Source: CAZALT01 sp964485515 (GTDB lineage: Bacteria > Actinomycetota > Acidimicrobiia > Acidimicrobiales > Acidimicrobilacustridaceae). Taken from it: a DNA stretch of 10,534 nt. The position numbers and the translations under genes are program-made. Under the pieces are notes generated by a model that saw only the letters and a list, made by a program, of their open reading frames with translations, searched no databases and was not told the origin of the DNA. Location: NCBI GenBank assembly GCA_964485515.1, contig CAZALT010000123.1:1-10534 (forward strand). Reading direction: 5' to 3'. This document shows positions 1 through 6,450 of the stretch, piece after piece (positions within the stretch are counted from its first letter, which is position 1; every line of letters starts with the position of its first letter).

Positions 1-174
1 TTCGGCATCGACCGCCTGGTCGCGCTGCTGGTCGGCGAGGAGAACATCCGCGAGGTCATCGCCTTCCCGAAGACGCAGTCGGGAGCGGACCTGCTCACCG
101 GGGCGCCGACGCCGATCGAGCCTCGATACCTCGACGAGCTCGGCTTGCGCCTGCTTCCACGCAGCGCCGACTGA
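1..174 (+). CDS. aspS: Aspartyl-tRNA synthetase, C-terminal end (5' part outside window)
   Basis: Only the last 57 codons are present, ending in TGA at 172-174. AspRS charges tRNA-Asp (or tRNA-Asp and tRNA-Asn in the non-discriminating form) with aspartate in the cytoplasm. The fragment opens inside class II motif 3 with FGIDRLVALL, whose arginine contacts ATP. It continues with IREVIAFPKTQSGADLLTGA, the near-invariant ending of bacterial AspRS, and finishes with a short tail (PRYLDELGLRLL). The ending looks intact, with no frameshift. The upstream anticodon-binding, GAD and motif 1-2 regions are outside the window, so discriminating and non-discriminating types cannot be told apart. The next gene downstream is convergent, so this is the last gene of its transcription unit. 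Identification is firm from the sequence motif. Confidence 0.95.
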   Translation, partial: FGIDRLVALLVGEENIREVIAFPKTQSGADLLTGAPTPIEPRYLDELGLRLLPRSAD

Positions 175-200
175 GCTCCGAGATCTCCAACCGAAGACGG

Positions 201-269
201 CTGGTCGAGAGTCGGCCGGTCGAGAGGTGGCCGGTCGAGAGGTGGCCGGTCGAGAGGTGGCCGGTCGAC
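201..269. repeat. 15-bp tandem repeat in the aspS 3' gap
   Basis: The unit ccggtcgagaggtgg occurs three times without mismatch (216-230, 231-245, 246-260). It is preceded by a degenerate copy at 201-215 (three mismatches) and followed by a partial copy (ccggtcga, from 261). The repeat fills much of the gap between the aspS stop (174) and the stop of the convergent minus-strand gene (296). It has no T-run and no strong stem, so it does not look like an intrinsic terminator. Its role is unknown, and slippage-generated satellite DNA is the simplest reading. Confidence 0.9.
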
Positions 270-295
270 GAGCTCGAACCCCGCGGGCCGGCGCT

Positions 296-949
296 TCAGC
301 CCTGGAACCGGGCCACGACCGAGGCGTCGCCCGCGGTGGGGAACAGGTTCCGTCCACCCTCGACGGCGGCCATCGGGTCGGGGTAGACGGTGACGACGAG
401 CTCGGCGTCGGCCCGGCTGGCCACGAGGCGGTGCGACGTGGTGGCTGTGACCCCGAAGCCGAGCCTCCCGAGCTCGGCGGCGAGCGCGTCGCGCACGTGG
501 TCGCCGTCGAAGGTGCGGGTGAAGAAGGCGACGTCGAAGGGGTCGAGTCGGTTGATGTCGCCGAGCAGCGGCGCGAGATCACAGGGGAGTTGGATGCCCT
601 GGACCGCCTCGGCGACAGGAACCCGCGCCGTGCGTCGCTCGCTGGCCGGGGTCGTCGACGGCGCGCTCGCTCCGATGCTGGCGGGAGGCGCCGGTGGAAC
701 TGGGCTGGGTGGAACTGGGCTGGGTGGCACTGGGCTGGGTGGCACGTCGAAGCCCGCGATCGGGTTCTGGATCAGGGCCGACGCCGGCCCGGTCGAGTCG
801 GTCCCCGGCCCGCGGCGGTCGCCCGCGCCGCGCTCCTGGGCTTGACGGGCCTGCTTGGAGCCCTGGGTCGCCCGTCGGTAGAGGCGGTACCCGTACACCG
901 CGAGCGACACGGACAACCAGAGCCACAGGACGGCGGCGATCGGACTCAT
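296..949 (-). CDS. Hypothetical protein with N-terminal membrane helix and proline-rich linker
   Basis: I do not recognise this 217-residue protein. It starts with ATG at 949-947 and stops with TGA at 298-296. Residues 4-22 form a hydrophobic helix rich in Trp, Leu and Val, followed by a basic stretch (YRLYRRATQGSKQARQ), so the N-terminus is probably out and the rest cytoplasmic by the positive-inside rule. Residues about 35-110 are low complexity, with a VPPSP-type repeat at about 69-88. Residues about 111-217 look like a small folded domain with alternating helix and strand (DPFDVAFFTRTFDG; ELVVTVYPDP). No catalytic motif is evident. An upstream in-frame GTG six codons earlier is an alternative start, and neither has a clear ribosome site. 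It is transcribed divergently from rarA and convergently with aspS, so it forms its own unit. That it is a real gene is supported by a sensible membrane helix and a structured C-terminus; its function is unknown. Confidence 0.7.
   Translation of the reverse strand: MSPIAAVLWLWLSVSLAVYGYRLYRRATQGSKQARQAQERGAGDRRGPGTDSTGPASALIQNPIAGFDVPPSPVPPSPVPPSPVPPAPPASIGASAPSTTPASERRTARVPVAEAVQGIQLPCDLAPLLGDINRLDPFDVAFFTRTFDGDHVRDALAAELGRLGFGVTATTSHRLVASRADAELVVTVYPDPMAAVEGGRNLFPTAGDASVVARFQG
693..746 (-). repeat. 15-bp tandem repeat encoding a VPPSP linker
   Basis: On the plus strand the unit ggtggaactgggctg occurs at 693-707 and 708-722, then with one change (ggtggcactgggctg) at 723-737, and partially at 738-746. 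Read on the minus strand it encodes successive VPPSP-type pentapeptides in the linker of the hypothetical protein. A multiple-of-three period keeps the reading frame when copies are gained or lost, so linker length may vary between strains. The period is the same as that of the intergenic repeat 400 bp away, but the unit sequence differs. Confidence 0.9.
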
Positions 950-986
950 GGACGGTGATCGTGCCACAAAGGTCGGCCCGCGCGGC

Positions 987-1028
987 GCTCCCGAGCTCGG
1001 GGGCGGGAGCGTTGCGGTCACCGCGGTG
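987..1028. promoter_or_regulatory. Palindrome cluster between the divergent genes
   Basis: The 96-bp region between the divergent minus-strand gene and rarA holds several perfect dyads. CCCGAGCTCGGG (990-1001) is a 12-bp palindrome. GCTCCCG (987-993) pairs with CGGGAGC (1004-1010). CACCGCGGTG (1019-1028) is a 10-bp palindrome directly upstream of the rarA -10 box. They could be operator sites for one or both genes. All are GC-only or nearly so, and such dyads arise easily in DNA of this composition, so a regulatory role is inference. Confidence 0.35.
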
Positions 1029-1041
1029 GCGTAGCCTCGCC
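1028..1041 (+). promoter_or_regulatory. Putative leaderless promoter -10 box of rarA
   Basis: TAGCCT at 1032-1037 fits the actinobacterial -10 consensus TANNNT and ends 8 nt before the rarA ATG at 1046. That spacing would place transcription start at or next to the start codon. No Shine-Dalgarno sequence precedes the ATG. The box is flanked exactly by GGCG (1028-1031) and CGCC (1038-1041). A TTGCGG at 1012-1017 resembles a -35 element, but its 14-nt spacer is too short for a standard promoter. Confidence 0.5.
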
Positions 1042-1045
1042 GACG

Positions 1046-2446
1046 ATGACTCCTGCTGGACCCAGCGACGACCTGTTCGCGGCTGCGGCCGAGGACCAGC
1101 TGAGCCGTCAGGCCCCGCTGGCGGCGCGGCTGCGGCCGGCGTCGCTCGACGACGTCGTCGGCCAGGAGCACCTGTTGGGTCCCGGTCGCCCGCTGCGCAC
1201 CCTCATCGACACCGATCGGCTCACCTCCGTCGTGCTCTGGGGGCCGCCCGGTACGGGCAAGACCACCATCTCCCAGCTCATCGCCCGTACGACGTCCAAG
1301 GCCTTCGAGCAGCTCTCGGCGGTGTCGGCGTCGGTCAAGGACGTGCGAGAGGTCACCGCGCGGGCCGAGGGTCGTCTCGGTCAGTACGGGCAGGGGACCA
1401 TCCTCTTCCTCGACGAGGTCCACCGGTTCAACAAGGCGCAGCAGGATGCGCTGCTCCCCGCGGTGGAGTCGGGGTTGCTGGTGCTCATCGGCGCCACCAC
1501 GGAGAACCCGTACTTCGAGGTGAACCCGCCCCTGCTGTCGCGCTCGACGCTGTTCCGACTCAACCCGCTCGGTCCCGAATCGCTCGCTGCCCTCGTGGGT
1601 CGAGGACTCGATGCGGAGCGGGCGTCGATCGACGACGAGGCCCTCGCCCTGTTGGTCGATCGGTCGGCGGGCGACGGACGCCACGCCCTCACCAGCGTCG
1701 AGGTCGCGGTCGCGTTGGCTCACCATCGGGCGGGTCCGGGTCACGCCATCGCCGTGTCGATCGACGACGTCGAAGCGGCATTGGGGAGCAAGGCGATCCG
1801 CTATGGGCGCGACGACCACTACGACGTCATCAGCGCCTTCATCAAGAGCATCCGGGGCAGCGATCCCGACGCTGGCCTGTACTGGCTCGCCCGCATGCTC
1901 GACGCGGGGGAAGACGCCCGGTTCATCGCCCGGCGGCTCGTCATCCTCGCCTCGGAGGACGTCGGCATGGCTGATCCGATGGCCCTCCTCGTCGCCGATG
2001 CGGCCGCTCGGGCTGTGGAGTTCGTCGGACTTCCCGAGGCCCAGCTCAACCTGGCGCAGGCGGTCGTCCACCTGGCCACGGCCCCCAAGTCGAATCGGGT
2101 CTACACGGCGTTGAGCAGCGCCGCCGAGGACGTACGCGGGAGCGGCGGCACCGAGGTGCCCAACCACCTGCGCGATGCGCACTACCGGGGGGCCAAGGCG
2201 CTGGGCCACGGCGAGGGCTATGCCTATCCTCATGTCGATCCCCGGGGTTGGGTCCCGCAGCAGCACCGACCCGCCGACGTCGAGGGTCACGTCTACTACG
2301 AGCCGTCAGCCCACGGCTTCGAGCGGGAGGTGAGCGTGCGCATGCACCAGAATCGAAACCCGTCGCCGCCCACCGAGCCATCGCGGCGAACCGCCCCGTC
2401 CGATGCTCCGCCGTCTGAGGGGGCCGGGCCCGGAGCCACGACGTGA
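1046..2446 (+). CDS. rarA: Replication-associated recombination protein RarA (MgsA/WRNIP1 family AAA+ ATPase)
   Basis: RarA is a clamp-loader-like AAA+ ATPase acting at stalled replication forks, where the E. coli homologue (MgsA) interacts with SSB. The 466-residue protein is near the usual family length plus a tail. Visible motifs are the N-terminal segment LAARLRPASLDDVVGQEHLL (about 26-44), Walker A GPPGTGKTT (66-74), Walker B ILFLDEVH (119-126), sensor 1 GATTENP (149-155), a likely arginine finger in LLSRS (R166) and sensor 2 GDGRHAL (209-215). The RarA-specific C-terminal tetramerisation domain follows, with DHYDVISAFIKSIRGSDPDA (257-276), ASEDVGMADP and the family ending GYAYPHVDPRGWVPQQ (391-406). 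Residues about 432-466 form a Pro/Ser-rich extension. The ATG at 1046 places the family N-terminus correctly. The gene begins an operon: its stop overlaps the GTG of the next gene by 4 bp. The conserved RarA-specific C-terminus separates it from RuvB and DnaX. Confidence 0.96.
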   Translation: MTPAGPSDDLFAAAAEDQLSRQAPLAARLRPASLDDVVGQEHLLGPGRPLRTLIDTDRLTSVVLWGPPGTGKTTISQLIARTTSKAFEQLSAVSASVKDVREVTARAEGRLGQYGQGTILFLDEVHRFNKAQQDALLPAVESGLLVLIGATTENPYFEVNPPLLSRSTLFRLNPLGPESLAALVGRGLDAERASIDDEALALLVDRSAGDGRHALTSVEVAVALAHHRAGPGHAIAVSIDDVEAALGSKAIRYGRDDHYDVISAFIKSIRGSDPDAGLYWLARMLDAGEDARFIARRLVILASEDVGMADPMALLVADAAARAVEFVGLPEAQLNLAQAVVHLATAPKSNRVYTALSSAAEDVRGSGGTEVPNHLRDAHYRGAKALGHGEGYAYPHVDPRGWVPQQHRPADVEGHVYYEPSAHGFEREVSVRMHQNRNPSPPTEPSRRTAPSDAPPSEGAGPGATT

Positions 2447-2901
2447 CCGCCGGGGATCTCGCCGCAGTGCTGGTCACGCTCGTGGTCTTCGGTGCGTTCG
2501 TGGTGCTGCTCTACGTCACCCAGGGTCTGCTTCGAGCGCTGCGCCAGCTCCAAGGTTCGCTCGACGCGCTCGAACGCGAGACGCTTCCGCTCCTCGCCGA
2601 ACTGCGCGACACCGTCGAGCTAGCGGGAGCCGAGGTCGACCGGGTCGACGATCTCCTCGGTGCCGCCGAGTCCATCTCGGCCACGGTCGAGTCGGCCTCG
2701 CGCCTCAGCTACCTGGCGTTTCGGGCACCGCTCGTCAAGACCGTCGCGTTCTTCCGCGGCGTCGCTCGCTTCTTCCGGCGGCTCGGGGGCGGCGAGCAGC
2801 GGCGGGCCCGTCGACGCGCCGCCCGCCGGAAGGTGGCGGGCAAGGTGGCGGGCACCGGTCCGCCGCGGCGCAGCGCCGGCGAGCCAGGACGCGCCGCGTG
2901 A
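2443..2901 (+). CDS. DUF948-family membrane protein
   Basis: This 152-residue protein starts with GTG inside the rarA stop region (GTGA overlap, 2443-2446), indicating translational coupling. One transmembrane helix (about 5-25, AAVLVTLVVFGAFVVLLYV) is followed by a long amphipathic helix or coiled coil (about 31-88) that includes the ETLPLLAELRDTVELAGAEV pattern I associate with DUF948. A second weakly hydrophobic part (AFRAPLVKTVAFFRGVARFF, 92-111) and a strongly basic tail (119-150, rich in Arg, Lys and Ala) complete it. DUF948 proteins are of unknown molecular function. Similar proteins sit upstream of alaS in many actinobacteria, which supports the call. The basic tail may bind nucleic acid or anionic lipid, but this is inference from charge alone. 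The family call rests on remembered pattern and context, not a search. Confidence 0.8.
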   Translation: MTAGDLAAVLVTLVVFGAFVVLLYVTQGLLRALRQLQGSLDALERETLPLLAELRDTVELAGAEVDRVDDLLGAAESISATVESASRLSYLAFRAPLVKTVAFFRGVARFFRRLGGGEQRRARRRAARRKVAGKVAGTGPPRRSAGEPGRAA

Positions 2902-3212
2902 TCCCGACTCGCACGATCTGGTTCGCCGCCGGAGTCGTCTCGGGTGCGGCGGGCACCGTCTACGGCTACGCCCGCTACCGCGAGACCCGTGGCCGGTTCG
3001 CCGCCGACCGGCTTGCCGACACGGTGTCGGAGACCGCCCTGCGGTCCGCCCGCAACCTGCGAGGGACCGTGCTGCAGGCGCTCGACGAGGGCCGCGACGC
3101 GATGGATGAGGCCGAGGAGCGCATCCTCGCCGACCTCGGCCAGCTCGCCGCGAACGCAGAGCGCTCCGACCGGAGCCACCGGTCGGAGCTCGACAGCCGC
3201 CGTCGGGCCTGA
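2898..3212 (+). CDS. Small membrane protein upstream of alaS (DUF6167-like)
   Basis: The gene starts with GTG within the stop of the DUF948 gene (GTGA, 2898-2901) and encodes 104 residues, ending with TGA at 3210-3212. The N-terminus TIWFAAGVVSGAAGTVYGYA (about 6-25) is a Gly/Ala-rich membrane helix. A charged, mostly helical cytoplasmic part follows (RFAADRLADTVSETALRSAR, then a Glu/Asp-rich stretch near 70-80). This plan (an xxWFxAG membrane helix plus a short helical tail, lying between a DUF948 gene and alaS) is what I recall for the actinobacterial DUF6167 family. The family name is given with reserve. Function is unknown. The two overlapping start-stop junctions imply that rarA, the DUF948 gene and this gene are co-transcribed and made in linked amounts. 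Confidence 0.75.
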   Translation: MIPTRTIWFAAGVVSGAAGTVYGYARYRETRGRFAADRLADTVSETALRSARNLRGTVLQALDEGRDAMDEAEERILADLGQLAANAERSDRSHRSELDSRRRA

Positions 3213-3236
3213 ACCGATCCGGCGCGGTCGGCCGCA

Positions 3237-3250
3237 GTCAGTAGGCTGAC
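3237..3250 (+). promoter_or_regulatory. Putative alaS promoter -10 box within an inverted repeat
   Basis: TAGGCT at 3242-3247 matches the TANNNT -10 consensus and ends 10 nt before the alaS ATG (3258), which suggests a leaderless or very short-leader transcript. No Shine-Dalgarno sequence is present. GTCAG (3237-3241) and CTGAC (3246-3250) form a perfect 5-bp inverted repeat whose four-base centre, TAGG, is the start of the -10 box. No good -35 element is visible. The site lies in the 45-bp gap after the preceding gene. Confidence 0.5.
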
Positions 3251-3257
3251 GCCCGTC

Positions 3258-5897
3258 ATGAACCAGATGACCGCCAACCAACTTCGTCGCGCCTGGCTCG
3301 AGTTCTTCGAGCGACACGGCCACACCGTGGTGCCCTCGTCGGGTCTCATCCCGACCCATCCCACCGCGCCTCTGTTCAGCAACGCCGGCATGAACCAGTT
3401 CGTGCCCTACTTCCTGGGCGAGCAGCCTGCGCCCTATCCCCGGGCGACCACGGTGCAGAAGTGCGTGCGCACCGGCGACATCGACATCGTCGGCACGACC
3501 ACGCGCCACCTCACCTTCTTCGAGATGCTGGGCAACTTCAGCTTCGGCGACTACTTCAAAGAGGACGCCATCAAGATGGCGTGGGAGCTGTCGACCGAGG
3601 TCATGGGCTACGACGGCGACCGCATCTGGGCCACGGTCTTCCTCGACGACGACGAGGCCGCCGACATCTGGCGCGACGTCATCGGACTGCCCGCCGAGCG
3701 CATCCAGCGCTTGGGCGAGGAGGACAACTTCTGGGAGATGCAGAAGGGCCGCCCCGGCCCGTGCGCCCCGTGCTCCGAGCTCTACTACGACCGCGGTCCC
3801 GAGTATGGGGCCGAGGGTGGCCCCGAGCTCGGTGGCGAGGAGCGCTACCTCGAGTACTGGAACCTCGTGTTCATGCAGTACAACCGGCTCGCCGACGGCT
3901 CCCTCGTCGACCTGCCCAACAAGAACGTCGACACGGGCGCCGGCTTCGAGCGCAACCTCGCGCTCATGCAGGGCGTCGAGACGGTGTTCGAGACCGACGC
4001 CATCTCGCCGTTGCTCGACGTGGCCCAGCAGCTCACCGGCGTGCGCTACGGCGACGCCGAGAGGTCCGACGTCAGCCTCCGGCTGATGGCCGACCACGCC
4101 CGCACCGTCAGCTTCTTGGTCAGCGACGGCGTGTTCCCGTCGAACGAGGGCCGTGGCTACGTGCTGCGCCGCCTCATCCGGCGGGCGGTCCGCCACGCCT
4201 ACCTCCTCGGCGTCGAGTCGTTGGTCACCCCGGAGCTCGTCGACACCACCGTCGAGCTGATGGGCGAGTCCTATCCCGACCTCGCGAAGAACCACAGCTT
4301 CGTGCGCGACGTCGTGGTTCGCGAAGAGGAGCGGTTCCGCTCGTCGCTCAAGGCGGGTCTCTCCATCCTCGAGACCGAGATGGCCTCGCTGGCCGAGGGC
4401 GACGAGCTGCGGGGCTCGGTGGCGTTCTTGTTGCACGACACCCACGGCTTCCCGTTCGACGTCACCCGTGAGATCGCCGCCGAGCGAGGCATCGGGATCG
4501 ACGAGGCAGGTTTCGACGCCGACATGGCCGAGCAGCGTCGTCGGGCCAAGGACGCTCGCAAGAGCGACGGCGCACAGGCTGGCGATGCCTTCGCCGACCT
4601 GCTCGATGAGTTCGGCGAGACCGAGTTCACCGGCCGCGAGGAGAACGAGAGCAAGGCCCATGTGCTCGCCTTGGTCGACACGGCCACCGAGGCCGAATCC
4701 GACTCGCCTGCGGGCTCGGATGCAGAGCCGGGTGGTGGTCTCAGCCTGGTGCTCGACCGCACGCCGTTCTACGCCGAGTCGGGCGGTCAGGTGGGCGACA
4801 CCGGCCGCGTCGTGTCCGACACGGCCACGGCGCGGGTGACCAACACGGTGTTCGGCGCCCCCGGGCTGCACCGTCACCTGCTCGCCGACGTCGAGGGCGA
4901 GTTCCTCCCCGGCCAGGAGATCACCGCGACCATCGACGTGAATCGGCGCAACGCCATCCGGCGCAACCACACCGCCACGCACCTCTTGCACTACGCGCTG
5001 CGCGAGGTGCTCGGCGAGCACGTCAAGCAGCAGGGCTCCCACGTGGGCCCCGATCGGCTGCGCTTCGACTTCAGCCACTACGAGGCGCTCACCGCCGACG
5101 AGATCGCCCGCATCGAGGACCTCGTCAATCGCGACATCCTCGACAACCCACCGGCCCGTCACTTCGAGACCACCAAGGACTACGCCGAGCAGCTCGGCGC
5201 CATCGCCTTCTTCGGCGAGAAGTACGGCGACACCGTCCGCGTGCTCGAGGCCGGCCCCCACTCGACGGAGCTGTGCGGCGGCACCCACGTCGGCCGCCTC
5301 GGCGACATCGGCCCGGTCAAGATCACCTCCGAGTCCTCGATCGGCTCCAACCTGCGTCGCATCGAGGCGGTCTCGGGGTTCGGACCCATCGACATCATCC
5401 GCGCCGACGAGGCCCAGATCCTCGACGCGTCGACCCTGCTCGGGGTGGCCACCGACGACCTGGTGAGTGCCGTCGAGCGGCGAGTCAACGAGAACAAGGA
5501 GCTGCGCGAGGAGCTCAAGGCGCTCAAGCGCCAGATCGTCACCGCCGGTTCCGGCGACCTCGTGGCGGTCGCGGTCGACGGCGTCGTCGTCGCCCGCGTC
5601 GACGGACTCGATCGCGAACACCTGCGCGACCTCGCGCTGGTGGTGCGCGACCACCCCGACGTGCGCGCCGTCGTGCTCGGGGGAGCGCCCGACGGCGGTG
5701 GCGTGTCGATGGTGTCGGCTGTGTCGGCCGACTCCGGTCTGCATGCATCGGAGCTCATCGCCGACGCGGCCAAGCTGGTCAAGGGCGGAACCGGCAAGAA
5801 CGCCGAGCTGGCGGTGGCCGGGGGCAAGGATCCATCGGCGCTCGACGAGGCGCTCGACCTCGTGCGCACGGCGGCAGGTCTCCCATCGGGGTCGTGA
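3258..5897 (+). CDS. alaS: Alanyl-tRNA synthetase
   Basis: AlaRS joins alanine to tRNA-Ala and hydrolyses mischarged Ser- and Gly-tRNA-Ala. The 879-residue protein has the usual length and all domains. The class II catalytic core spans about residues 1-245, with FFEMLGNFSFGDYFK (about 88-101) and GPCAPCSE (the second Gly of the common GPCGPCSE is Ala here). A helical tRNA-recognition part follows. The editing domain begins near TPFYAESGGQVGDTG (502 on) and carries the zinc-binding or catalytic HTATH (571-575) and CGGTH (673-677). A coiled coil (about 735-765) leads to the C-terminal DHHA1/C-Ala domain ending with AVAGGKDPSALDEAL. A short acidic, Ser/Gly-rich insertion at about 478-494 precedes the editing domain and looks like a linker. 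The start at 3258 (MNQMTANQLRRAWLEFF) fits the family; a second in-frame ATG lies three codons on. The gene has its own putative promoter and lies 45 bp downstream of the rarA cluster. Confidence 0.98.
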   Translation: MNQMTANQLRRAWLEFFERHGHTVVPSSGLIPTHPTAPLFSNAGMNQFVPYFLGEQPAPYPRATTVQKCVRTGDIDIVGTTTRHLTFFEMLGNFSFGDYFKEDAIKMAWELSTEVMGYDGDRIWATVFLDDDEAADIWRDVIGLPAERIQRLGEEDNFWEMQKGRPGPCAPCSELYYDRGPEYGAEGGPELGGEERYLEYWNLVFMQYNRLADGSLVDLPNKNVDTGAGFERNLALMQGVETVFETDAISPLLDVAQQLTGVRYGDAERSDVSLRLMADHARTVSFLVSDGVFPSNEGRGYVLRRLIRRAVRHAYLLGVESLVTPELVDTTVELMGESYPDLAKNHSFVRDVVVREEERFRSSLKAGLSILETEMASLAEGDELRGSVAFLLHDTHGFPFDVTREIAAERGIGIDEAGFDADMAEQRRRAKDARKSDGAQAGDAFADLLDEFGETEFTGREENESKAHVLALVDTATEAESDSPAGSDAEPGGGLSLVLDRTPFYAESGGQVGDTGRVVSDTATARVTNTVFGAPGLHRHLLADVEGEFLPGQEITATIDVNRRNAIRRNHTATHLLHYALREVLGEHVKQQGSHVGPDRLRFDFSHYEALTADEIARIEDLVNRDILDNPPARHFETTKDYAEQLGAIAFFGEKYGDTVRVLEAGPHSTELCGGTHVGRLGDIGPVKITSESSIGSNLRRIEAVSGFGPIDIIRADEAQILDASTLLGVATDDLVSAVERRVNENKELREELKALKRQIVTAGSGDLVAVAVDGVVVARVDGLDREHLRDLALVVRDHPDVRAVVLGGAPDGGGVSMVSAVSADSGLHASELIADAAKLVKGGTGKNAELAVAGGKDPSALDEALDLVRTAAGLPSGS

Positions 5898-5940
5898 CCT
5901 CGTCGAGCCCCTGCTGGAGCGATGCGGCGCCCCGAACGGC

Positions 5941-5993
5941 GAGAGAACCGCATGAGAGCACCGCGATGAGCGCACCGCGATGAGAGCACTGGG
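5941..5993 (+). promoter_or_regulatory. Triplicated 14-bp start-codon module: two five-codon ORFs chained into ruvX
   Basis: Three tandem 14-bp units begin with ATG at 5952, 5966 and 5980; the third is the ruvX start. Because 14 is not a multiple of three, each ATG is in a different frame. The first reads M-R-A-P-R and stops at TGA 5967-5969. The second reads M-S-A-P-R and stops at TGA 5981-5983. Each stop overlaps the next start as ATGA. A GAGAG-type purine run precedes each ATG: at 5941-5946 for the first, then inside the preceding unit itself (GAGAG from 5954; GAGCG in the second). The arrangement could pass ribosomes by re-initiation to ruvX. The sequence pattern is certain; translation of the mini-ORFs is inference. 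Origin by slippage duplication of the ruvX start region is likely. Confidence 0.6.
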
Positions 5994-6447
5994 CGTCGAC
6001 CTCGGGTCGAAGCGGATCGGCATCGCCGTCAGCGATTCGGCGGGGCTGGTGGCCTCGGCGGTCGACACGGTGCACCGCACCGGCGACCGCCAGCGCGAGC
6101 ACCGCGACATCCTGCGGATCGGCCAGGACTTCGAGGTCGAGGCCTTGGTCGTGGGCGTCCCCTACACCCTGAACGGGGAGGTGGGCCCGGCCGCCGAGGC
6201 CATCCTCGTCGAGATCGACCAGCTGGCCGCGGCCACCGACCTGCCCGTCGTTACCTACGATGAGCGCCTGACGACGGTCACGGCCGATCGCCTCCTCCAG
6301 GACCAGGGCCTCGATGCCAAGGAGCGCAGGAAGGTGGTCGACAAGGTCGCCGCAGCCATCCTGTTGCAGGCCTGGCTCGACAACCGCCATCTCACCGCCG
6401 CCGATCCGTTGACGCCCGACGACTCCCGATCCGACCCCGAGAGCTGA
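5980..6447 (+). CDS. ruvX: RuvX/YqgF family RNase H-fold nuclease
   Basis: The 155-residue protein is a complete YqgF-family RNase H-fold nuclease. The E. coli member matures the 5' end of 16S rRNA, and the mycobacterial member has been described as a Holliday junction resolvase. Visible motifs are GVDLGSKRIGIAVSD (5-19, with acidic D7), VGVPYTLNGEVGP (58-70), YDERLTT (93-99, with E95) and DKVAAAILLQAWLD (121-134, with D121). All expected acidic residues are present. Residues 140-155 form an acidic tail without recognised function. The ATG at 5980 is fixed because an in-frame TGA lies at 5953-5955 with no other ATG between. The position directly after alaS and before mltG is conserved in actinobacteria. 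Its start lies in the 14-bp repeat module, and it ends 3 bp before mltG, so the two are co-transcribed. Confidence 0.95.
   Translation: MRALGVDLGSKRIGIAVSDSAGLVASAVDTVHRTGDRQREHRDILRIGQDFEVEALVVGVPYTLNGEVGPAAEAILVEIDQLAAATDLPVVTYDERLTTVTADRLLQDQGLDAKERRKVVDKVAAAILLQAWLDNRHLTAADPLTPDDSRSDPES
6439..6443 (+). promoter_or_regulatory. Ribosome binding site deciding the mltG GTG start
   Basis: GAGAG at 6439-6443 lies 7 nt before the GTG at 6451 and overlaps the last codons of ruvX. It supports GTG as the start, since there is no nearby in-frame ATG. Confidence 0.6.
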
Positions 6448-6450
6448 TCT

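Noticed and set aside
201..269. CRISPR-like array
   Set aside because: Units are 15 bp, directly contiguous and without spacers.
227..958. Plus-strand frames through the 15-bp repeats and opposite the minus-strand gene
   Set aside because: They translate to Arg/Gly-rich or Ser/Arg-rich low-complexity sequence, while the minus strand gives a membrane helix and a structured domain.
950..2290. Upstream extension of the minus-strand gene as one 664-residue frame
   Set aside because: The extension is antisense to rarA. The membrane helix typical of an N-terminus starts at the ATG at 949.
3213..3257. T-box riboswitch before alaS
   Set aside because: The 45-bp gap is far too short, and the -10 box sits next to the start codon.
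2709..6110. Very long open frame (over 1100 codons) on the minus strand opposite alaS and its neighbours
   Set aside because: It runs antisense to well-recognised genes. GC-rich codon use with G/C at third positions makes antisense frames poor in stops. Its translation is low complexity with no domain.
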